A stretch of 64,000 nt of DNA from Gerris lacustris (Eukaryota; Arthropoda; Insecta; Hemiptera; Gerridae): NCBI GenBank assembly GCA_951217055.1, contig OX578286.1, positions 15,711,050 to 15,775,049 of the forward strand. The letters run 5' to 3'. Position numbers and translations under genes: made by a program. Position 1 is the stretch's first letter. Every line of letters starts with the position of its first letter. This document shows, piece after piece, positions 11,510 through 23,064 of the stretch. The notes under the pieces are model-generated. The model saw only the letters and a program-made list of their open reading frames with translations, was not told where the DNA came from and searched no databases.

Positions 11510-12265
11510 ATGAGGAAGATAAAAGGAGAGAAAGATAAAAGGAAAGGACGTTATAAGGCGAGGAAAGGAGACGAAGATGAAAGAGGATGAAGATAAAATG
11601 AGATGTGTCCAAAGAAAAAAAAGATAAAAGGAGATAATGAAAAAAGGAATGAAGAAAAAAGGAAAGAATAATAAAAGAGAAGAAAGAAAGGAGTAAGATA
11701 AAAAGGAGAGGAAATAAAAGGAAAGGTCGTTATAAGGAGAGGAAAATAAAAGAATATGAAAATACAAGAAGATGAAGAGGAAAGAAAAAGGAGATGAAGA
11801 TAAAAAGAGATAAATATAATGGAGATGACGATAAAAGAAGATAAAAATAAAAGGAGAGGAAGATAAAGGAGAGGAAAATGAAAGGAGAGAAAGATAAAGG
11901 AAATGTCGTTATAAGGAAAGGAAGATAAAAGAAGATGAAGATAAAAAAAAGATGAAGGTAAAAGAAGATGAAGATAAAAGCCAAAGGAAAAGAAAGATAA
12001 AAGGAGATGAACATCAAAGGAAGATGAGGATATAAGGAGAGGAAGATGAAAGGAGATAAAGATAAAAGAAAAAGTAGATGACGATCAAAGGAAAAGGAAA
12101 AGGAAGACAAAAGGAGATGAAGATAAAAGAAGATAAAGATACAATAAGATGAAGATACAATGAGGTGAAGATGAAAGAAAAAGGAGATGAAGATAAAAGG
12201 AAAAAGAAAAGGAAAAGGAAGATAAAAGGCAGATGAGGATAAAAGGAGAGGAAGATAAAAGGATT
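11510..12265. repeat. Polypurine tract, about 750 bp
   Basis: Almost uninterrupted purines on the plus strand, built from words such as GGAGATGAAGATAAAAGG and AGGAAAGGAAGATAAAAG. Pyrimidines are scattered T with rare C. Minus-strand open frames up to 179 codons (leucine, serine and phenylalanine only) are by-products of strand asymmetry. Such tracts can form triplex (H-DNA). Confidence 0.9.
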
Positions 12266-12269
12266 CCAA

Positions 12270-12830
12270 TGATGGATACTAATTTCAAAACCTTCTCTAA
12301 CCAATAAATAAAAGTTCTCTTACCAATTATACTGCGAAGACAAGATAGATGAATTTCATCCATCGGAAACTCTGTAAAAATTTCAATTATGTATTAGTAA
12401 AATGAGCTTCCGAAATATCTAGAAAGACTAAATAAGTCTCCCAATAAGGCTTAAATAGAGGACAATGGATTTTTGCAATAGCTTCTCTCTGTAGATAGTG
12501 TAGAAATTTATTTCGCTACTAATTAGGATTTGAAGATACAAATAAGGTTTCTAAACGATAAACATAATTCTTCCTACAATACATAGTGGACTAAAGATAC
12601 TGCAAGAACAATTTTACTAATAACTAGATCATTTGTAAGTATATCATTTCGGAAAGACAAAAATAATTTCATAGGAAGACAAAATAATGTAAGATTTACT
12701 GCAAAACACTTATTTCGCTAATAATTAGATTTGTATATCGTTTTGAAAAAATAAATTTAGTGTCTGCTACAATATCCAAATGGCTAAAGATACTGTAAAA
12801 AGTTATTTCACTACTAATAATAATAATCCA
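12270..12830. other. AT-rich unique-looking DNA
   Basis: No gene or known repeat seen. The words AATAATTAGATTTGTATATC and CTAATAACTAGATCATTTGTAA recur loosely (12520-12800), suggesting a very degenerate tandem repeat of about 110 bp. Confidence 0.35.
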
Positions 12831-12831
12831 T

Positions 12832-13175
12832 CGTAAATCAATTGGTAATAGCACAGGTCTAAAACACTAGGAGTCCCCGATTTGATTTTAGGTATAGCAA
12901 GATGCGTTCTGCTTCAGAGTCCACCAAGGAAGCGAAAACATTTTGCTCACTTTTGGAAGGTGAACATTTTCTTCCGCTACAAAATAAAAATTTCCACTCG
13001 CATTTTTAGACCTTTCGGAATAAATTTAGTTTCGTGTCTGTCTGTCTGTCCACGAATCCTTGCCACACGTATAACTTCCACAATTGTCATCTGATTTTGA
13101 TGAAATTTTCAGGGATTACGCAGGTTAGGCCCTAGATGGTCCCCTATGAATTATTTATGTCTCTAATACAAATTT
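12832..13175 (+). repeat. tRNA-like head fused to a dispersed repeat
   Basis: CAATTGGTAATAGCAC (12839-12854) resembles a tRNA A box, and CCCCGATTTGATTTTAGG (12876-12893) is a weak B-box position. It is followed by TTTCGTGTCTGTCTGTCTGT, TTTTGATGAAATTTTCAGGG and GGTCCCCTATGAATTATT, the same architecture as the repA body (TCTGTC, ATGAAATTT, TGGTCCC). Probably a SINE with a body related to repA. Confidence is low for the tRNA part. Confidence 0.35.
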
Positions 13176-13299
13176 GAAGATAATAATTATGAAGACATTA
13201 ATTATAAAATTGATAGATTTCTAGATTATGAAGTGAACAGATTGGTCATAGATGCTACATAATTACCTACTTGTTACGGCTAATGGAGTATAAACAATA

Positions 13300-13720
13300 C
13301 CCAACTATACAACTAGACACTACCCATTATCTAACCACCCTTCCACTACCCTTAACCCAATACCCAACTAGACAACTAGACACTACCCATTATCTAACCA
13401 CCCTTCCACTACCCTTAACCCAATACCCAACTAGACAACTAGACACTACCCATTATCTAACCACCCTTCCACTACCCTTAACCCAATACCCAACTAGACA
13501 ACTAGACACTACCCATTATCTAACCACCCTTCCACTACCCTTAACCCAATATCCAACTAGACAACTAGACACTACCCATTATCTAACCACCCTTCCACTA
13601 CCCTTAACCCAATACCCAACTAGACAACTAGACACTACCCAATTATCTAACCACCCTTCCACTACCCTTAACCCATTACCCCAACTAGACACTACCCAAT
13701 TACCCAGTGTTATCCATCAC
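13300..13720. repeat. 63-bp minisatellite, about six units
   Basis: ATTATCTAACCACCCTTCC recurs at 13326, 13389, 13452 and onward with an exact period of 63. Because 63 is a multiple of three, a 158-codon frame stays open through the array (QYPTRQLDTTHYLTTLPLPL repeated). No start context or unique sequence supports translation. The strand is C-rich with almost no G; ACCCTTAACCC is telomere-like only by chance. Confidence 0.95.
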
Positions 13721-13744
13721 TACAAAATATTTGTAGGTCGTCTA

Positions 13745-14125
13745 TAAGATACAATCCTATAGCAGACTCTTGAGCTGCGGGCCTGCGGATTAGCACTATA
13801 AATTGAGAATTGATTCTGTCGCAATAAAAATCAAATTTATCAATGATCAATTGATTAATGCAATCAAATTGATGGATGATTAGGTGTAATAATATAAGAA
13901 ATGCTACCTTCTCACATAGAAAAACGTTTCTACCTTTTATAAGGTCATCTTCTGTTCAAAAAATAACAAATAATTATTATTGATATAATGTCCAAGAGAA
14001 ACGACAATAAAGAATAGAAACTCCCAAGAAAGTGGTTCGAATTTTCTCGGAACTAGAGATACATTTTCTGTTACGTTATTGCTCCAGCGATAACATATTT
14101 TACAAGCGTTAACTTGCAATGTTTG
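13745..14125. other. No gene recognised
   Basis: AT-rich unique-looking DNA between the 63-bp array and the inverted-repeat element. Confidence 0.3.
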
Positions 14126-15315
14126 TATGTATGTTCGGGTCAAATCTTGCAACTGAATTTTAAAGCAGTTATCCTCAACCGATTGAATTTAAATTTTGCA
14201 TACACGTTTAGTTTGGATGATAATGCTTGGTTAGCTAAGTGAAGTCACCAAATTCAATTTGGCGGACATACCAAGATGGCGGACTAGTTATTTCGTTGAC
14301 TCAGACCATAAAATGTTTTTAAAAATGGGTTTACTATTATTTAAATTTGGTTGAAACTTAAAATACCACGAAACTTCTATCAAAAAAACCATCGTCATTT
14401 TTAGAATCCTTTATTCATTATCAAAATAACTCATTAAACTAACCACCGATTAATCAACCCACTTCAATTTACTGATAACAAATAAACATTTTTTTTTGTA
14501 GAAAATGGTTCATAAGGTAATAATTTTTGCACCTGTGTTTAAAAGAGGTATATTTTTCAACAAGCCACTCACCAGAGTTCGGTCGCACTCATCTAACCTT
14601 AAAAAATAAAATTTCTACATTATAAAACTTCAGTTAAACATAAAAAACCACTTCATATGAGCCAACTGATCAAACAATAATAATAACCATATCTTGTGAT
14701 AAAAAAAAAACAAAACAAAAAAATCCAGTTCATGTATAATGTTTTTCCTGAAACACCTGCGAAATTATCAAATATTGATACTCTTCAATACGTTAGAAGA
14801 GGGAAAAATATTGTATTGCAGAAGACAATAATAAACCACCCACATACTTCAATTTTATGTTTTATTATTTGAAATTTTTTATATTTTATTTTATAATTTT
14901 AAGTGCAATTATAACTATTATTTTAATGATGAATTATGAATTAGGTATTACATCTAAATTTCTCATAAGGTGTAATAAAAAAATGTAATGTGTTAAACTA
15001 TAGATAAGTTTGTTAAAATATATTCTATTTTCGGTTTCTGTAGGAAATATGCTGTTAATAAAAAAAAAAATTTATATAAATTTATATTATTAAATATCAT
15101 GCTGTTATTCGTATTCTTCTCACCAAACCCTTTCATTTAATACCCATGTCATAGGCGTTCTTAAAAATAACTAGTCCACCATCTTGGGCTGTCCGCCATA
15201 TTGGATTTAGAATGATGTCACCATCCAAACTAAAAGTGTTTGCAAAATTTTAATTCAATCGGTTGAGGATAACTGCTTTAAAATTTAGTTTCAAGATTTT
15301 ACCCGAACATACACG
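14126..15315. mobile_element. Inverted-repeat element with about 150-bp arms
   Basis: The left arm (14126-14292) contains TTCGGGTCAAATCTTGCAAC, AAAGCAGTTATCCTCAACCG and AAGATGGCGGACTAGTTAT. The right arm (15167-15315) is its inverted copy with roughly 80-85% identity by eye. The interior (about 870 bp) is AT-rich without frames. A third copy of the arm sits at 19388-19465. Likely a non-autonomous foldback or TIR element; exact ends and target duplication could not be fixed. Confidence 0.75.
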
Positions 15316-15319
15316 TATT

Positions 15320-15895
15320 ATTTTTCACAGAAAAATCCAAATCTAGTATCAAAAATAAACACTCTAATTTTAAATTTTGAAGTTAGGTGTCCTCGGGGCA
15401 AAATGGGTGGTTGCGCCTACTGCGCGATTGCATGAAAATAAATTTGAACTTCCCTTTACATTTACATGGTACGTATCTCCGAAGTTTCATTAATACAAAT
15501 ATCTCAAATCGTTCATTATCACAAATCGTGCAAAAGTTAAGAGAAGGAGGGGGGGGGGGGGACTATTGGATCACTCTGTATAAGTGTCCATATTATACTG
15601 TATCTTTAAATGTTTTTATTGCTAGGTACAAGCAAAAGGCAATGAAGCCAAAATTGTTATTTAAATATTAATTTTTTTAAGATTAAGAAATCCGTGGCTA
15701 AACTTATTTTTATTTTTTATTAGGTAATATTAAATTCCAGGTGAGCCCAAACCCACGATCCCGTTCCGGCTACTGGATTTTGAACAGAATGTTCTTTAAC
15801 GCCGACGAGGGAATTCTTTCTTGTAAAAAAATGGGTTATTATAATTTATTTATAAGTAAAAAATCCTTAATTAAGTCGTTTTAAAAATGTTTTCC
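15320..15895. other. No gene recognised; G-run and short GC-richer patch
   Basis: A G-run (15548-15560) is followed by CTATTGGATCACTCTGTATA. The patch 15735-15820 (CCAGGTGAGCCCAAACC...) is less AT-rich and includes a possible splice-donor-like CAG/GTGAGC, but no exon can be defined. Confidence 0.3.
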
Positions 15896-15899
15896 TAAA

Positions 15900-16440
15900 A
15901 ATTACGTAAAAGAAATAACGGATGAGTGATTTTCCTGCGAAACTCTATCGGGGGACTCCTTTTCTTCCATCTGGTCTTTCCAAACCGGTAGACTTCGGGG
16001 TTGGTTCTGAGATTTTTCCAACATTTTCGATCAGAAGACAGGATAACAGGAAAGTATCGACCATCTGTTCTTCCTGAGAAGGATACAATCTGTGCTGAAG
16101 CTGTAGTAGACGAGGACATCCCTGAAACTCGTAGGATGTAGATGGACGTGGAACCCTTTTCTCGTTCCAGCACCCCGGTACAAGAAGACAGGACACACCT
16201 GTGTCTAAGGACTACGGATAGGATGGCTTCTTCTAACTATGCCGATGTCGGGCTTAGATGAGGATCAAGGGGACCAGATGGTCGGGGTGATGTCCTCACG
16301 GTTCGACGGACAGATATTGATACGGTCATCGGCTTCCAGTAGCTCAAGTATTAGAGTTCAACCTTCTTCTAGCTCCTTTTTTTCTCCTATCTCACAACAC
16401 CCATTGACTAACCTTAACTTAGTGGCATGATCATGAAGTC
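15900..16440. other. GC-richer island, possible exonic sequence, unassigned
   Basis: This stretch has balanced composition unlike its neighbours and matches no repeat in the window. Several frames are open. On the minus strand there are 92 and 83 codons (15895-16173, 15945-16196). On the plus strand a 63-codon frame at 16239-16430 contains a serine-rich run (SSASSSSSIRVQPSSSSFF), and another plus frame near 16000-16150 reads RITGKYRPSVLPEKDTICAE before a stop. No family is recognised and no single frame spans the island. It may be a diverged exon, a pseudogene, or unique noncoding DNA. Confidence 0.3.
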
Positions 16441-17075
16441 AAAGATCAACGGAATCAAGTAATTTCGAAGGATTGAATTAAAACCAATAACAAATTTAAA
16501 AACGGTATGTAGGTATAGCTCGCAAAGTGAAAATTTATAAGCAAAATATATATTTTTGTGAAAATTACATAATCAAGGAGAAATGTGAATTCATTAATAA
16601 AAAGAAAATATTATCTACTTAAACAAAGGTCCTATACTACTAATGACAGACTACTGATGAAAGAAAATACTTTCTAGAAAATAAATAGTTCTTAAAAAAT
16701 GAAGAAATAACAACAACTATAGCAATGAACCAACCAACAGCTGTTCATAATTTACTCCAAGAATGGTCGATATTTACAAGAAGTAACCATCGGAAAATTT
16801 TCTATTTTCATGGACGACAAGAACTACGTATATATTTTATGTTTTTACTTTTCCATACGCAATATAACATAGCACAAGGAGTATTATTAGAGTTTCTAAT
16901 AAATAGGTTTAAAAGTTTCTTTCATCGAGATTTTAAAGAATTGTTCAAAACATTTCATTCAGCGACTCTAGGATCATAAACGTTTTTTGTCCTACGACCA
17001 TGATTATGGAACCCACGAAAACAGCACTATTATTGAAGACAAACAAATACCAATGTATCTAATCACATTGGTTTA
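16441..17075. other. No gene recognised
   Basis: An 84-codon plus-strand frame at 16725-16979 starts at an ATG but has no recognised domain. It is noted only because it lies downstream of the GC-richer island. Confidence 0.25.
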
Positions 17076-17410
17076 CAACCGCAAAGCGCTTCAACCTATA
17101 TACTGTATAGGTATACATGTGGTTAATTGGTAAGGCGTGGCGACCAAGAGGTGTAAAAGTGACATATCTACACGGACTTTTATAAAAGAACATAAAAAAA
17201 AAGTTTCTCCACAAGTGCATTATTTCCGCAAAAGCTTTTGACTTATTTTTAAGTCATTATCAGTCAGCAGTGGTCATCAAAAGACAAAACTGGTTGAGTT
17301 TTATTTAAGACAGTAGCTCGGATACAAGTGGAAGACTCTCAGTCATCATTCGATAACCGCATTTTGGTAGTGATGATAACCGGTTAATAGGTTTAAGCGC
17401 TTTGCAGCAA
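17076..17410. mobile_element. Possible small inverted-repeat element
   Basis: ACCGCAAAGCGCTTCAACCTA near 17077-17097 and TAGGTTTAAGCGCTTTGC near 17389-17406 are inverted copies about 20 bp long and roughly 330 bp apart. No target duplication could be assigned. A TGGTTAATTGGTAAGGC word (17121-17137) resembles a tRNA A box but lacks a B box at the right distance. Confidence 0.4.
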
Positions 17411-18285
17411 TCAAAAATATCTGCAGAGAGACTTTAGACCAGTCAATGAAGGCTCAAAAGAGGGATGTAGAGTGCATAAAATATGCTACAGTATTTGATC
17501 TCAGGGCTTTATTAGGAGTAGTTAGGAGGTAAACATACTAAAAGTCCCCGCCCCTGGGGGGTGAGCATAGGCTGGGAATAATAATAATGAAATTATTATT
17601 ATTATATGTATGATTCGTAATAATTCATTAAAAGTTATAATTATAACAAAGTCGATCTTTTGATCCATTTATAAGTAAAGTAGCAAAAGTATAAATAAAA
17701 ATGAAGTAAATTCAATGCTCTACAACTTTATCTTTGACAATTTTTCTGAGAAACAGTAGTGGGAGGTTCTATAAGCATGTTTGACAAAAGGTGAGGTAAA
17801 AATGATATTTTTTAAAAATGATCGATTTTCAATTACGTATATTTCGAAAACCGTTGGAATTTCGACAAATCTCTATAGCTACAATTTTATAGGAAATTTA
17901 ATAAGCTTTAATTTTTATGAATAAAATATTTGTCTAGAGTCCACCGTTTCCGAGATATTATCGAAAAACCAACTACTTTATTCTTTGACTGCGGACTAAT
18001 AACCGAGCGAACCTCTAGCGAAACTATTCTTCGAAACTTAGCAAGGGGTAAATATTATACATTTGATAAGGTACAATTTTCAGAAAATTAAAACAAGGTA
18101 AAAAAGTAAAGAAAAGCTTACATATAAAAGCTAGGATTATGCTGACTAGAGCTGAGCAGGAATGATGCATATGTCAACTAATATTAATACGCAGTAGCCA
18201 CAGACTGCGGTCGAAGGAACAAACGCATGTTTTTGTCCTGTCTTTTAATATAAATAACGACCTAGATTGGACATATTAGCTTAAT
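17411..18285. other. No gene recognised
   Basis: AT-rich DNA with an ATTATTATT run near 17590. No shared repeat. Confidence 0.3.
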
Positions 18286-18288
18286 ATC

Positions 18289-18408
18289 ATATCTAAAGCG
18301 GAGTTTACACCTAACAATTTATCGTACGATTTAGTTAGGAAAAATAAATCGTACGATCTTGGAAAGTGTTCACAACCAAGCAATTTTTTGGAAATCCGCT
18401 TTAGATAT
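18289..18408. repeat. Short palindromic segment
   Basis: ATATCTAAAGCGGA (18289-18302) and its complement TCCGCTTTAGATAT (18395-18408) bracket two copies of ATCGTACGAT (18321-18330, 18347-18356). The right arm coincides with repA sequence (compare TCCGTTTTAGACATC at 28301), so the palindrome may have formed by inverted duplication at the edge of a repA fragment. Confidence 0.5.
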
Positions 18409-18660
18409 CAGGGAAAATTGTTGGTTCAGTGTCTGTCAGTCGCTTAATTTTTGCGAACCAAACATATCTTAAAAACTACACGTCCGATTCTTATGAAATT
18501 TAGACGATAGGTCATAATTAGCCTATTATTGGTCCGATATAAGTTTCAATCTTCTGCGCCCATTTGTTTCTCTATCACATGCACGCAAACATACACTTAT
18601 ATACCACTATATTTTCAAAGGTAGTCATGTGTTTCTTTTATGAAATTTAGACGGTTTATT
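18395..18660 (-). mobile_element. repA fragment
   Basis: Minus-orientation repA words in order: GCTTTAGATATCAGGGAAAA, GTGTCTGTCAGTCGCTTAAT, CCAAACATATCTTAAAAACT, GGTCATAATTAGCC, TTGGTCCGATATAAGTTTC and GTTTCTCTATCACATGCACG. Both ends are missing. Confidence 0.8.
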
Positions 18661-19260
18661 CAAACGTAGCACGCAGATAGCCCTTCATTAATTTCAAACG
18701 TCTGAGCGTTAAATTTAACTAAATTGACACTTAAATTTAGGTAATAATTTCAAGATAAAAATAACTATTTATATACTACGTTTTTAAATTTTCTGTTGAA
18801 TCGTATGTAATGTTGATAATATAATTGTTATTGTTGTATAATATATAATGTTAGTGAAAAAAAAAAATAGATCCGAATTTATTTACTTCACATAAATTAC
18901 AACCATCTAGAGAGCTAATCTTAAACCTATAAAAGGACAAATCTTTGTACAACGGATCTCCCCAACACCAAATCTAAACCGTGCCATTGATATATTTGAA
19001 ATAATATAAATAATATAATCGATAAATAATGTAATCGATGTATTTACTGGTTTGCTGTCATTCAATGATTATCTCTTATTAATATAAATCACAAATTTGA
19101 AACCCGTCAAAATGAAGATTGTAAATATGGGACATGGCAAAACAAATTAAATAACTTGCGTATTTTTGTCGAACTAACTTTCCATACAGCAAAATTTGCT
19201 CACCCAATTAAATTCTGCTGAAAGATGGCTAAAAGTATTAAAATAATGCATTGTCATCGT
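18661..19260. other. No gene recognised
   Basis: AT-rich DNA; no shared repeat. Confidence 0.3.
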
Positions 19261-19289
19261 GTTCTGAGCTATGCTAAAAGTTTCAAATG

Positions 19290-19590
19290 TCTAGCTATTC
19301 GGGAAGTTAGTTAGAAATCGATTGCCAGATTTGTACCGGACAAACAAACAAACAAACAAACAAGAAAGCAAGCTAATAAAAACGTAGTAAAAATTCAATC
19401 GGTTGAGGATAACTGCTTTAAAATTCAGCTGCAAGATTTGACCCGAACATACATACAAACATTGCAAGTTAAAATTAAAAACTTGTAAAATCAAAACAAA
19501 TTTGACAATAATAGGTAGTAAAAAGCATAAAATCATTAGAGTATACGAAGTAGGAGCGAGGAAGCAATGTGCCACTCAAATTGGCACAAT
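19290..19590 (-). mobile_element. Composite repeat fragment ending in the repA left end
   Basis: Contains (ACAA)n at 19339-19362, then the inverted-element arm shared with 14126-15315 (AATTCAATCGGTTGAGGATA), and finally GCAATGTGCCACTCAAATTGGC (19565-19586), the minus orientation of the repA left end. This shows that the arm sequence and the repA left end can occur within one element. Confidence 0.6.
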
Positions 19591-19599
19591 ATTTTTTGT

Positions 19600-20560
19600 T
19601 TGACCCAACTCTTCAACAAACAAAAAAAAGCTAAAGGGCTTCTGGTATTGAAATTTTTTCCTCACTATAAAATATAAAATCCCACATAATTTCATCTTTT
19701 CTTTTGTTTTTGGTGTGAGATCATTTTTTTCCAAAGGAAATGTGTTAAGATTATAACATCAGAAGTCATAAAAGGTTCCTTTTTTGTTTTAAATAAAAGG
19801 TCCTATCCTAATATCAAGTTACAGTATGATTTTTCTTTAAAAAAAAAAAAAAACTCCGAAAAAAAAGAAGCCATCAACTTCCTTAATGTTATAAAATCTA
19901 ACGCTAAAGGGGGTACATTAGTTAAGGTATGTAATGTCTTGTGAACTAACAGGTAGATATAATAATGGAATCGTGAGTCAATGTGTGTGGTCCAAAACGA
20001 AAAAAAATCTTTAAGATACATCACATTAAACATTCTTAAAAAAAAATTTAAAAGCTCGAGATATTTTTGATGAGTATTTTACACCTTTGTACATCTTTAC
20101 TATCTTTTAAGCAGTAATTTTATCGTACGTTTTAAAATGCTTCAGGCTTTATTGAACCCTTTTTTTTTTTTAGAAAAAAGTACTCTAATGTTGTTGATAA
20201 CACGTTTCTTTATAAGTAAAGGTGTTTTATCAATATTGTCTGTACTTATTTCGTTTTTAGTGTTTAATATACTGTTATAAATGTATGTTTAAAAGTATTC
20301 ATGTGAGGTAAAAAAAATGTACATTTTTAAAATATTAATGATGCAGTGTTAACTTTTTACTTTCTTTCACATGTATAGAATGGAAAAGCATTGTGATAAT
20401 TCGAAATTTTATTTTTATTCGAATTAGATGGATTAAGTCCAAGATAAATATATGTATATTTCATATCATATGATACGAATATGTTCCTACCGTCGATACT
20501 TGCTTGATCTGAGGATACTCCACGTATACTACTTATATATGAAAGTAAAAAAGAAATGTT
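19600..20560. other. No gene recognised
   Basis: AT-rich DNA with homopolymer runs; short minus-strand frames have no coding character. Confidence 0.3.
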
Positions 20561-20563
20561 ATT

Positions 20564-21281
20564 ATTGAAGCGAGCGTAAGCGAGCTTCTTACATTCAACG
20601 AAATATGCATCTTGTCTGTCTGTCTGTCTGTGTGTAACGTTTACGTGTCCGACGATAACTTGAGTAAAAGTTGACCGATTTAGTTGAAATTTGGTATACA
20701 TCTTCCTTATTCTAATACTCAGGCTAAGTTCGTTGGACAGCGCGATCCGTCCAAGAGTTCGCGCCCAACGCTCGCGTAAACGTGAGCTTCAAATTTAAAA
20801 TTGAAATTTTAGGACGGGAAAAAATTCTATCATAACCTATTCGATGAGACGAATATTTTTTACAAATAACATTTTTTAGTAAAACCAACAGCGACACTGC
20901 TATGAATTAATAAAGATCGCTAAAACTATTAAAGCGGACCTAAACGTTTATAATAGAGAAAACCACCTTTTTACCGATATCTTACGTTCTAACGTAACGA
21001 TTTTAATAAAACTTCATATACACCATCTAATGCACAATTGAAACAGGCATGCAAAATTTCAATTTGATACATGCAGTAGTTGTGTTGTAGCAAAGAGATA
21101 CATTTTATAATAATTGAAAAGGAGATGGTGTGGTTAGAGGAATAGTAAGAATGCAGGGTGGTTCCCCTACTACTAGCCGCTGTACTACTACTATACCCAT
21201 TATCTATCAACTCATCATGATTCATGATTATCTATTTTTTCAATATTCAATACATATTTATTACTTTACGCTCGCTTCAAT
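20564..21281 (-). mobile_element. repB-bodied element with GAAGCGAGCG termini
   Basis: ATTGAAGCGAGCGTAAG (20564-20580) and TTTACGCTCGCTTCAAT (21265-21281) are inverted repeats with one mismatch. The body is repB in minus orientation: TGTCTGTCTGTCTGTCTGTG, ACGATAACTTGAGTAAAAGT, GTTCGCGCCCAACGCTCGCG, ACCAACAGCGACACTGC. Unlike the other repB copies it lacks the GCTTCCG hairpin end and the TGCCAATTGG end, so the repB body has been captured by a different terminal sequence, or the ends have diverged. Confidence 0.7.
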
Positions 21282-21429
21282 GATAGAGCCACGCGATGCC
21301 TAGTTTTATTTAGGTTATATATGTTCGCTTTGGCGTTAAACTACATGGACGGCAACTGCATTGTCCGCTACCTCACAGCTACAGCTCATAGCTTCGACGC
21401 TAGAAAAACTGTTTGTTTACGAATTTTCG

Positions 21430-21965
21430 TAATTTTGATATTACCCTCTATTCCTCAACCAAATCCTTATCCCATATCATAATATTGTCCGCTACCTTGG
21501 CTTATAGCTTGTTCACAGACTCACATGGGTATACCAAACATTACGCAAACTCAACAACACACCCAATAAACTTCAACACAGACTCCTCAACCATATCCTT
21601 ATCCCACACCATACTATCGTCCGCTACCTTGATCATAGACTCACATGGGCACACAACTCATCAACATTACGCAAACGCATCAACACACGCTATAAACCTC
21701 AAGAGAGACTCCTCAACCTCAACCATATCCTTATCACATACCATAGTACCATCCTCTACCTTGATCATGGACTCACATGAGTACACCACGCACCAACTCA
21801 CGGTGTAAACTTCTACATAGACTCTTCAATCATATCCTTACATAGTACATCCTCACCATCCACTATCTTGGTCTACACCTTATTTCATATCCTTACATAG
21901 TACATCCTCACCATCCACTACCTTGGTCTATACCTTATTTCATATCCTTACATGGGCACTTCAAC
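21430..21965. repeat. Degenerate tandem repeat, units about 120-130 bp and 62 bp
   Basis: GACTCACATG recurs at about 21518, 21638 and 21770 with shared surrounding words (CATATCCTTATC, TCCGCTACCTTG). Then a 62-bp unit (ACATAGTACATCCTCACCAT) is duplicated at about 21836 and 21898. A 131-codon frame reads through (SLSHTI, DSHGHTTHQ) but is a repeat by-product. Confidence 0.8.
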
Positions 21966-22530
21966 ATACGCTATAAACTTCTGCATAGACTCCTTAAAGA
22001 AAAAGCCAAACTCAACACGCATAACAAATTACTCTCATACAACACAATTCTCAAACCTGCATGGAGATATGGCATGGAACGTTTTAACTCCTACCGCATC
22101 CAATCCTTACAGTCAAAGATCCTCACAACTGTAGTAAATGCACCTTACTACAAATCCAAACAAATAATACAACTTATTAAAACGAACTAAACGGTTCCAT
22201 TTGCTCCAGACCTAGCCATTTCCGCTATAGATCCTTCCACCATTCAGTTCCCCTTCACAGAAAACTTCTTACCTAAACCATATCATTACAAATCCCAAAT
22301 AATTCCTGACATACCTCCCAAGCACCTTAAGCCGAAGTTGTCTCGAGTTCTAATAATCTAAAAGAATACAACTGCAGATTTTAAAGTATTTATGCAAAGT
22401 CAATAAGCTCTGTCACTGGACAGGGCAGGATTCCTATATCTGTTAATTTGATCAAGGCATACTGTCAAATATCATTATTGCTTACAACATATAAAACTGT
22501 AGTTACAAGTTACAATATTCAATAAAAGTT
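21966..22530. other. No gene recognised; C/A-rich extension of the array
   Basis: Low-G sequence continuing the base bias of the preceding array. No defined unit. Confidence 0.3.
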
Positions 22531-22536
22531 TTAAAA

Positions 22537-23058
22537 TAGACTGCCAATTAGTGTGGCGCATAGCTTCCTCACATCCCATCACGTACTTTGTGGATTTCAT
22601 GCTTTTACAAGCCATTATTGTCTAATTTGTTTGTTTCCCCCGTTTTTTTAATCTGTAAATATAGTTTTGATATTTTACATGAATAAAGTAAATAAAGAGC
22701 GCAGACGGTTCAAATCAATCTGGGGCTATCTTCAGGTTACTTTCGATAAACAATAAAAGTTTCATACAAATAAGATAAGTACTTTTGAAGCTATAGGTGT
22801 AAATATATGTATGTTTGTGCGCATGTAGAAGAGAAACAAATAGACGGAGAAACTTATATGGGACCAACAATAGGCTAATCATGATCTACCATCCAAATTT
22901 TATTAAACTCGGACTTGTGGTTTTTAAGATATGTTGGTTCACAAAAATAGAGCGACAGACCGACTGACAGACACAGAACCAAAAATGTTCCCTGATGACT
23001 GAAACGGATTTCTGTCGTGGAATTTTTTAAATCGAAGACAAAATTTTTCAAATCAGGA
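22537..23058 (+). mobile_element. repA copy, nearly complete
   Basis: Starts with TAGACTGCCAATTAGTGTGG and proceeds through AGCGCAGACGGTTCAAATCA, GTATGTTTGTGCGCATGTAG, TATGGGACCAACAATAGGCT, GACAGACCGACTGACAGACA and ATGTTCCCTGATG. It stops before the terminal TTACCTTCGGTAAG hairpin. Confidence 0.9.
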
Positions 23059-23064
23059 TTGACA

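Noticed and set aside
11498..12363. Minus-strand frames up to 179 codons
   Set aside because: Products of the polypurine tract: only S, F, L, I, Y and P residues, overlapping in three frames, no domain.
13310..13680. ACCCTTAACCC words resembling telomeric repeat
   Set aside because: They occur once per 63-bp unit and never in tandem, so not telomere.
13271..13747. 158-codon frame with 21-residue repeats
   Set aside because: The 63-bp unit is a multiple of three, so the frame stays open automatically; no unique flanking coding sequence.
17121..17160. TGGTTAATTGGTAAGGC as a tRNA gene start
   Set aside because: A-box-like only; no B box at the required distance and no acceptor pairing.
21413..21808. 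131-codon frame
   Set aside because: Follows a degenerate tandem repeat (SLSHTI / DSHGHT units).
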